From positions 1 to 8,945 of the forward strand of contig NZ_DBGCTQ010000117.1 of NCBI RefSeq assembly GCF_048388525.1: a stretch of 8,945 nucleotides of DNA. Reading direction: 5' to 3'. The translations under genes were made by a program, and so were the position numbers. How positions within the stretch are numbered: position 1 is the stretch's first letter; the number at the start of each line of letters is the position of its first letter. Below, piece after piece: positions 1 to 5,152 of the stretch. The notes under the pieces were generated by a model, which was given only the letters and a program-made list of their open reading frames with translations, made no database searches and was not told where the DNA came from. Origin of the DNA: BQOK01 sp048388525. GTDB lineage: Bacteria > Bacillota > Clostridia > Oscillospirales > Ruminococcaceae.

Positions 1-246
1 GGCCACAACGAGCTGGTGCAGGTTGTGGTGCGCCCCGAGGACATTCAGGTGGTGCCGGCCATTCAGGGTCAGCTCACCGGCGTGGTAAAGGAGGTCATTT
101 TCAAAGGCGTGCACTACGAGATGCATGTGGAGCAGGCCGGTTATGAGTGGATCATCCATTCCACCCAGGCCAGCGAACCGGGCGAGCTGATCGGCATGTG
201 CATCGGCCCGGACGAAATCCACATCATGCAGCGGGCGGAGGCATGA
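1..246 (+). CDS. potA: Spermidine/putrescine ABC transporter ATP-binding protein PotA, C-terminal part (5' end outside window)
   Basis: This is the last 81 codons of the ATPase that powers polyamine import from the cytoplasmic face of the membrane. The reading frame is open to the left edge, so the nucleotide-binding domain (Walker A, signature, Walker B) lies outside the window and is not seen. What remains is the TOBE-type regulatory domain: VRPEDI near the start, then VIFKGVHYEM, EWIIHST and a terminal PDEIHIM, a pattern typical of PotA proteins in Firmicutes. Identification is strengthened by the directly following permease and binding-protein genes. The stop lies 4 bases before potB. The GGAGG at 237-241 inside this gene serves as the potB ribosome site, so the two are probably translationally coupled. 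The GTG at position 16 is internal and is not the start. Confidence 0.9.
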   Translation, partial: GHNELVQVVVRPEDIQVVPAIQGQLTGVVKEVIFKGVHYEMHVEQAGYEWIIHSTQASEPGELIGMCIGPDEIHIMQRAEA

Positions 247-250
247 AGCG

Positions 251-1063
251 ATGATCAAAAATAAAAAGCTTGCGGCGCCCTACCTTGTGTGGATGGTGCT
301 GTTCATTGCCGCCCCTCTGGCCATTGTGGTCTACTTTGCGATGACCGACAAGGCTGGAAACTTTACACTTGAAAACTTGATGAGCATCGGGCGGTACAGC
401 TCGGTGTTTGCGCGCAGCCTGATCCTGGCGGCGGTTGCCACCCTGATCTGCCTGGTGCTGAGCTTCCCGGTAGGGTACTTCCTTTCCCGCATGCGGGTCT
501 CCAAGCAGAAGATCATGCTCATGCTGGTGATGCTGCCCATGTGGATGAATTTTTTGCTGCGCACCTATGCCTGGATGAGCCTTTTGGAAAACAACGGCAT
601 CATCAACCGCTTTTTGGGCGTGTTCGGCATCGGGCCGTTCCAGATGATCAACACCAGCGGCGCGGTGGTGCTGGGCATGGTGTACAACTTTTTGCCCTAT
701 ATGATCCTGCCGCTTTACACCGTGATGGTGAAGATCGACGACAGCGTGGTGGAGGCCGCGCAGGACCTGGGGGCCGGCACCCTGAAAACACTCACGAAGG
801 TGCTGATCCCGCTCTCGGCGCCCGGCATCAGCACCGGCATTACCATGGTGTTTGTGCCCAGTGTTTCGACCTTTATCATCAGCCGCATGCTGGGCGGCGG
901 CGGCACGTTGCTGGCGGGCGATCTGATCGAGCTGCAGTTTTTGGGCAACAGCTACAACTACAACCTGGGCAGCGCCATGAGCCTGGTGCTGATGGTGATC
1001 GTGCTGCTGTGCATGAGCTTTACCAGCGGCTTTGACGACCAGGATATGGAGGGGGTGCTGTAA
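251..1063 (+). CDS. potB: Spermidine/putrescine ABC transporter permease PotB
   Basis: A 270-residue inner membrane permease, the usual size for PotB, forming with PotC the channel for polyamine uptake. Six hydrophobic segments are visible, at about residues 8-31, 56-78, 88-108, 137-159, 192-214 and 242-257. The cytoplasmic EAA loop that docks on the ATPase is at 168-191: EAAQDLG, then IPLSAPG. The ATG is preceded by GGAGG with a 9-base spacer. The stop TAA is one base from the potC start, and the potC ribosome site lies inside the last codons, so coupling is likely. Assignment as PotB rather than PotC rests on gene order (A-B-C-D) and on the long first periplasmic stretch containing FTLENLMSIGRYSSVF. 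Substrate could be spermidine, putrescine or both. Confidence 0.93.
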   Translation: MIKNKKLAAPYLVWMVLFIAAPLAIVVYFAMTDKAGNFTLENLMSIGRYSSVFARSLILAAVATLICLVLSFPVGYFLSRMRVSKQKIMLMLVMLPMWMNFLLRTYAWMSLLENNGIINRFLGVFGIGPFQMINTSGAVVLGMVYNFLPYMILPLYTVMVKIDDSVVEAAQDLGAGTLKTLTKVLIPLSAPGISTGITMVFVPSVSTFIISRMLGGGGTLLAGDLIELQFLGNSYNYNLGSAMSLVLMVIVLLCMSFTSGFDDQDMEGVL

Positions 1064-1064
1064 C

Positions 1065-1925
1065 ATGAAAAGCCATCACTCCAAGGCCCTGCAAAAGGTC
1101 TATCTGTGCCTGATTTTCTCGTTTATGTACGTGCCCATCGCCGTGATGATCGTGTTCAGTTTCAACGAGAGCAAAAGCCGCACCCTGTTTACGGGCTTCA
1201 CCTTTAAGTGGTACAAGAGCCTTTTGCACAACGAGATGATTCTGGATGCGCTGGCGCTCAGCCTGCTGGTGGCCTTTGTGGCGGCCACCATCGCCACGGT
1301 GGTGGGCACCATGGCGGCCATCGGCATCAGCGCCATGAACAAAAAGGCCCAGAGCGCCATCAACACGGTCAGCTATATGCCGGTGGTAAACCCCGAGATC
1401 ATTACCGGCGTGTCTATGATGCTGCTGTTCGTGGTGTATGTGAACTTTGCCAAATGGGTCAATTCTTCGCCCCAGGTGCCGGGTTTTCTTAAGTTTCTGC
1501 CCGAAAACGTGTTCGGCGTGGGCACCCTGCTGGTGGCGCATGTGTCGTTCTGCCTGCCGTACGTCATTTTCAACGTGGCGCCCAAGCTGCGCCAGATGGA
1601 CGTGCGCATCTACGAGGCGGCGCTGGACCTGGGCTGCAACCCCAAGCAGGCGTTTTTCAAGGTGGTGCTGCCGGAGATGATGCCGGCGATCCTGTCGGCA
1701 TTTTTGATCAGCATCACCTATTCCATCGACGATTTTATCATCTCCTACTTCACCTGCGGCACGCTGCAAACGCTGCCCATTGCCATTTACAGCATGACGC
1801 GCAAAAAGGTGAGCCCGGAGATCAACGCCCTGTCCACCATTATGTTCGTGGTCATTCTGGGCATCATTCTGATCACCAACTATCTTGACAGCCGCAGCTA
1901 CAAAAAAGCGCGCGGCCGCCGCTGA
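1065..1925 (+). CDS. potC: Spermidine/putrescine ABC transporter permease PotC
   Basis: The second membrane subunit of the polyamine importer, 286 residues. Hydrophobic segments lie at about 12-33, 62-88, 105-128, 151-172, 205-229 and 257-273. The ATPase-contacting EAA loop is at 184-209: YEAALDLG, then VVLPEMMPAIL. I chose ATG 1065 rather than the in-frame TTG at 1032. The ATG has a GGAGGGGG site at 1048-1055, matches the usual N-terminus with a short charged lead before the first membrane segment, and avoids a 29-base overlap with potB. A modest insertion (about 128-150, including NSSPQVPGFLKFLPENVF) lies in an extracytoplasmic loop. The C-terminus is strongly basic (KKARGRR), which fits an inside orientation. 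Confidence 0.93.
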   Translation: MKSHHSKALQKVYLCLIFSFMYVPIAVMIVFSFNESKSRTLFTGFTFKWYKSLLHNEMILDALALSLLVAFVAATIATVVGTMAAIGISAMNKKAQSAINTVSYMPVVNPEIITGVSMMLLFVVYVNFAKWVNSSPQVPGFLKFLPENVFGVGTLLVAHVSFCLPYVIFNVAPKLRQMDVRIYEAALDLGCNPKQAFFKVVLPEMMPAILSAFLISITYSIDDFIISYFTCGTLQTLPIAIYSMTRKKVSPEINALSTIMFVVILGIILITNYLDSRSYKKARGRR

Positions 1926-1943
1926 AGAAGGGGGGAGCGCGGA

Positions 1944-3185
1944 ATGAAAAAATTTGTTTGTGTTTTGCTGTGCCTGTGCATGGCCGCCGGCCTTGCGGCC
2001 CTGCCTGCCGCCGCCGGGGAAGAACTGATCCAGGTGACCGACGACATCGCCGTTTCGGCCGGCTATGACTGGACCCGCTTTAAAGGGCAGAACGTGAGCC
2101 TGAACGTATACAACTGGGGCCTTTACATCTCGGACGGCTCGGACGAGAGTGTGGACGTGCTGGCCGCGTTTCAGGAGCTCACCGGCATTAAGGTGAACTA
2201 CACCACCTATGACACCAACGAGAGCATGTATGCCAAGCTCAAGAGCGGCGGCGCCAGCTACGACGTGATCGTTCCCAGCGACTATATGATCGGCAAAATG
2301 GTGAACGAGGACATGCTGGAACCCCTGAATATGGCCAATATCCCGAACTTTGCCAGCATCGGTGCGGCGTATAAAGGGCAGAGCTACGACCCTGCCGACG
2401 CATACAGCGTGCCCTATATGTGGGGGCTGGTGGGGATCGTTTACAACAGCACCATGGTGAGCGAAACGCCCGACTCATGGGCGGCGCTGTGGGATGAGCA
2501 GTATGCAAACTCGGTGCTCATGTTCAACAACAGCCGCGATGCCTTTGCGATCGCGGCCAAAAAGCTGGGCATGAGCCTGAACCCCCGCAGTATCGAAGAA
2601 GTGAACCTGATCGCAGAGGAGCTGAAGGCGCAAAAGTATGTGGTGCAGGCCTATGTGATGGACGAGATCTTCGACAAGATGGAGGGCGGCGAAGCTGCCC
2701 TGGCGCCCTACTATGCGGGCGACGCCATTGTGATGATGGACGAGAATCCGGATCTGGGCTTTGTGATCCCGAAAGAGGGAACGAACTATTTTGTGGACGC
2801 CATGTGCATTCCCAAGGGCGCAAAGAACAAGGAAGCCGCCGAGATGTTCATCAACTACATGTGCGAGGTGGACGTGGGCGCGGCCAACTGTGATTTCATC
2901 GGCTATTCCACCCCCATCGACGCGGTGCGCGGCGAGCTGCCGGAGGAACTGGCGAACAGCCCCATCGCGTATCCCAGCGCCGAGGTGCTGGCCAACACCG
3001 AGACCTTCGAGGCTCTGCCGGAAGAGATCAACGCCGCCATGGACCGCGCCTGGAGCGACATGAAAAGTTACGATGAGAACGGCAGCGGCTGGGTGGTGCC
3101 GGTGTTCCTGGTGTCGGCCATGGGCCTGGCTGCCTTCAACATCTGGCGCCGCCGCGCAAAGCGCAGGCGCAAAGAGATGTATTGA
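1944..3185 (+). CDS. potD: Spermidine/putrescine-binding protein PotD with apparent C-terminal membrane anchor
   Basis: The extracytoplasmic polyamine receptor of the importer, 413 residues. An N-terminal signal sequence (MKK, hydrophobic 4-20, likely cleavage near PAAAG 21-25) is followed by a periplasmic-binding fold. Compared from memory with E. coli PotD, ligand positions look partly kept: W58 and Y61 (NWGLY), S112 and Y114 (PSDY), D285 (YFVDAMCIP) and Y321 (GYSTP). Others look changed: N196 for the first acidic residue, D199 for the Glu, Y257 and F283 for tryptophans. The protein ends with a hydrophobic run (383-401) and RRRAKRRRKEMY, a stop-transfer pattern. No lipobox cysteine sits at the end of the signal peptide; C6, C10 and C12 are too early. 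The tail may therefore replace the lipid anchor. GGGGGAG at 1931-1937 precedes the ATG. Confidence 0.93.
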   Translation: MKKFVCVLLCLCMAAGLAALPAAAGEELIQVTDDIAVSAGYDWTRFKGQNVSLNVYNWGLYISDGSDESVDVLAAFQELTGIKVNYTTYDTNESMYAKLKSGGASYDVIVPSDYMIGKMVNEDMLEPLNMANIPNFASIGAAYKGQSYDPADAYSVPYMWGLVGIVYNSTMVSETPDSWAALWDEQYANSVLMFNNSRDAFAIAAKKLGMSLNPRSIEEVNLIAEELKAQKYVVQAYVMDEIFDKMEGGEAALAPYYAGDAIVMMDENPDLGFVIPKEGTNYFVDAMCIPKGAKNKEAAEMFINYMCEVDVGAANCDFIGYSTPIDAVRGELPEELANSPIAYPSAEVLANTETFEALPEEINAAMDRAWSDMKSYDENGSGWVVPVFLVSAMGLAAFNIWRRRAKRRRKEMY

Positions 3186-3212
3186 GCCGCGCAGGAAAAG
3201 CATGAAAAAGGC

Positions 3213-3251
3213 AAAGAGAGCATTCCCGGAAACGGGAATGCTCTCTTTTTT
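3213..3251. terminator. Intrinsic terminator between convergent operons, probably bidirectional
   Basis: A perfect 16-bp stem (3213-3228 pairing with 3233-3248) is capped by a GAAA tetraloop and runs into TTTTTT at 3246-3251 on the + strand, 27 bases after the potD stop. Read on the - strand, the same hairpin ends in TTTGCCTTTTT and lies 27 bases past the DUF554 stop. It probably ends both the pot operon and the opposing operon. Confidence 0.92.
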
Positions 3252-3275
3252 CAGGGACAAAAGAGGCGGCGGGCG

Positions 3276-3989
3276 CTAAAACAGCGCCCAGAGGACGGGC
3301 ACCAGCAGTGCGGGCAGCAGATTGCCCACCCGGATCTTGGTGTTGAAAGCCACGTTCAGCCCCACACAGAAAATGAGCACCGAGCCCACGCAGGACAGAT
3401 CGGAGATGAGCGCCTCGCTTAAAAAGCCGGCCACCAGCGCGGCCGCCAGGGTAATGCCGCCCTGCAAAACACCCAGGGGCAGGGCCGAGAACAGCACGCC
3501 TATCCCAAAGGTGGCGCCGAACACCATCACGATCACAAAGTCCAGCAGAGCCTTGGAAAAAAGGAGTGTGTGGTCGCCGGTGAGGCCGTCCTGAATGGAG
3601 CCCACAATGGCCATGGCCCCCACGCAGATGACCAGCGAGGCGGTGACAAAGCCGTCGACAAAGCGGCTGTCGCTCCTGTCGCGCACCAGGCGCTTGAGCC
3701 GCTCGCCTAAAGCCTCCATGCCGGCCTCGATGTTGAGCGCTTCGCCCGCAAGGCCGCCCAGCACCAGAGAAAAGATAAGCAGCATGGTGTTTTGGGTGCT
3801 CACCGCGCCGTTTTCCACCTTTAACAGCCCGGCCAGGGCGCCGCTGATGCCGAGAAAGATCGTGGCAATGCCGCAGGCCTGCATTAAAATATCGCGGAAA
3901 CGGCGCTTGAGCCCGCTTTTGATGAGCATTCCCAGCCCGCCGCCCGCCAGCACGGCCAGCACGTTCACCAATGTGCCGAGGCCCCTCAT
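3276..3989 (-). CDS. DUF554 family membrane protein
   Basis: A 237-residue multi-spanning membrane protein of the DUF554 family (E. coli YqgA is a relative), whose biochemical role is not established. Recognised by the N-terminal GLGTLVNVLAVLAGGGLG, the middle ALNIEAGMEALGERLK segment and the family-typical GSIQDGLTGDH at 130-140. Hydrophobic segments lie at about 5-24, 35-56, 67-84, 113-131, 146-169, 173-190 and 199-215, plus a short final one at 222-236. I chose ATG 3989, which overlaps the cutC stop as ATGA and has GGGGAGG (3997-4003) 7 bases upstream. An in-frame extension to 4370 exists but merely runs through cutC in another frame. As last gene of the operon it is probably co-regulated with the M56/BlaI pair; a link in function is unknown. 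Confidence 0.88.
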   Translation of the reverse strand: MRGLGTLVNVLAVLAGGGLGMLIKSGLKRRFRDILMQACGIATIFLGISGALAGLLKVENGAVSTQNTMLLIFSLVLGGLAGEALNIEAGMEALGERLKRLVRDRSDSRFVDGFVTASLVICVGAMAIVGSIQDGLTGDHTLLFSKALLDFVIVMVFGATFGIGVLFSALPLGVLQGGITLAAALVAGFLSEALISDLSCVGSVLIFCVGLNVAFNTKIRVGNLLPALLVPVLWALF

Positions 3990-4753
3990 GACAGCGCCTC
4001 CCCGGCTGCGGAAAGCCTGTCCAGCGCGGCGCGGGCCGCCGCGACCTCGCGGCCGTCGGTGCGCCACAGGGAAAACTCGCTGGCCAGCGGAAGGCCCATG
4101 GGCACACCCTCTTTTCGGTAATGCATGGGGCTTTCGAGCTGCCGTTTGCCGCTCATGTGAAAGTGTTTGGCGCCGGTGGCGGCAGCCAGCGCGGCCAGGT
4201 TGCCGCTGTTCACCCCGCCGCCCACCAGAATGTTCACCGGGCCGGCCTGCCGCACCAGCTGCGCCAGCAGGTCCGTGCCCTGGGGGGCCGCGGCAGCCTG
4301 CCCACTGGTGAGAATGCTGGAAACGCCCAGCGCTTTTGCCGCCCGAAGCGCGGCAAAGGGGTCGCGGCATACGTCAAAGGCGCGGTGCAGCGTGACCGGC
4401 AGGCCCCGGGCAGCCGCGATCAGGCGCCGCATGCGGGGCAAATCCAGTTCACCCTCCGGTGTGAGCACGCCCAGCACAAGGCCGCCCGCACCCGCGGCTG
4501 CAAAGCGGGCGGCGTCGGCCAAAAGCACCTCGAATTCCAGCCCGGTATAGCAAAAATCGCCGAAGCGGGGGCGCAGCAGCACGTTGACCGGAATTTTGAC
4601 CTGGCGCTTTACCAGCTCGAACAGCCCAGAGCTGGGGGTGATGCCGCCCACCAGAAGGTCGGCGCACAGCTCCAGACGGTCCGCGCCGTTTTGGGCGGCG
4701 GCAAGGGCCGATTCGGGCGAATCGACACAGCATTCCAGCAAAAAGTGGGACAA
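3986..4753 (-). CDS. cutC: CutC family protein (TTG start)
   Basis: A 255-residue cytoplasmic TIM-barrel protein of the CutC family. The family was named for copper homeostasis, but its enzymatic role is unproven and the copper link in bacteria is disputed. Family motifs in order: LLECCVDS (5-12), GADRLELC (23-30), GGITPSSGL (36-44), RPRFGDFCY (61-69), GVLTPEGELD (95-104), HRAFD (123-127), LTSGQ (148-152), GGGVNSGN (178-185) and HMSGKR (199-204). The start appears to be TTG at 4753: GGGAGGA (4761-4767) sits 7 bases upstream and the protein then begins just before the conserved first strand. The ATG at 4760 is in another frame. The gene lies 3 bases after the repressor stop and overlaps the next gene by 4 bases, so it belongs to the same operon. 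Confidence 0.92.
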   Translation of the reverse strand: MSHFLLECCVDSPESALAAAQNGADRLELCADLLVGGITPSSGLFELVKRQVKIPVNVLLRPRFGDFCYTGLEFEVLLADAARFAAAGAGGLVLGVLTPEGELDLPRMRRLIAAARGLPVTLHRAFDVCRDPFAALRAAKALGVSSILTSGQAAAAPQGTDLLAQLVRQAGPVNILVGGGVNSGNLAALAAATGAKHFHMSGKRQLESPMHYRKEGVPMGLPLASEFSLWRTDGREVAAARAALDRLSAAGEALS

Positions 4754-4756
4754 GGT

Positions 4757-5152
4757 TCATTCCTCCCGTTGATGTTCTGCCTTTAATTGTGCCAGATACT
4801 CGGCCAGTTCGTCAAGGTCTTTTTCGCTTAAGGCGTCGCTCTCTGCCATGGCGGCCACCAGATTTTTGGCGCTGCCGCCGAACATGCGCCCCAGCACCCA
4901 GCGGCTTTCGGTGGGCAGATAGTCAGCCCGGGCCACAGACGCGCTGTACAAATACCCTTTGCCCTGCTTTTGCCGGGCCACAAACCCCTTGGCTTCCAGG
5001 CGCGAGAGCAGAGCCAGCAGGGTGGTGCTGGCCCAGCCCTTTTCGGTGAGCCGGGCTTCGAGGGCCGGGCGGGTGAGGGGGCCGCCCGCGGCCCACAGCT
5101 CCTTCATCACGTCCAGCTCGGCGTCGGGCAGGCGTTTGAGTTTGGTTTTCAT
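4757..5152 (-). CDS. BlaI/MecI-family transcriptional repressor
   Basis: A 131-residue winged-helix repressor. The DNA-binding part (about 5-75) shows the family start LPDAELDVMKELW, the recognition region TTLLALLSRLEAKGFV (43-58) and the wing GKGYLYSA. The C-terminal part (FGGSAKNLVAAM, then LSEKDLDELAEYL) is the dimerisation region, and is also where BlaI is cut by BlaR1 in staphylococci. It has no cysteine at all, so it lacks the C-terminal metal-binding cysteines of the copper sensor CopY, a cousin in the same family. The ATG overlaps the upstream M56 stop as ATGA, with GGAGGTA at 5161-5167. It presumably binds the TACANNTGTA-like inverted repeat in front of its own operon and is inactivated by the partner protease. 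No beta-lactamase gene is nearby, so a beta-lactam role is not supported. Confidence 0.92.
   Translation of the reverse strand: MKTKLKRLPDAELDVMKELWAAGGPLTRPALEARLTEKGWASTTLLALLSRLEAKGFVARQKQGKGYLYSASVARADYLPTESRWVLGRMFGGSAKNLVAAMAESDALSEKDLDELAEYLAQLKAEHQREE
4761..4767 (-). promoter_or_regulatory. Ribosome binding site that sets the cutC TTG start
   Basis: On the - strand GGGAGGA is followed by ATGAACC and then TTG. The site lies at the end of the BlaI-like gene. It is correctly spaced (7 bases) for the TTG of cutC but has no spacer to the out-of-frame ATG at 4760, which supports TTG initiation. Confidence 0.75.

Noticed and set aside
224..1066. Long antisense frames opposite potB, potC and potD (also 1020-1769 and 2475-3260)
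   Set aside because: Their His/Gln/Arg-rich translations are typical mirror frames of GC-rich coding DNA, and they have no family resemblance.
3276..4370. Longer DUF554 reading frame starting inside cutC
   Set aside because: The extra 127 codons are Arg/Pro/Gly-rich shadow of cutC. The ATG at 3989 has a good ribosome site and family-like N-terminus.
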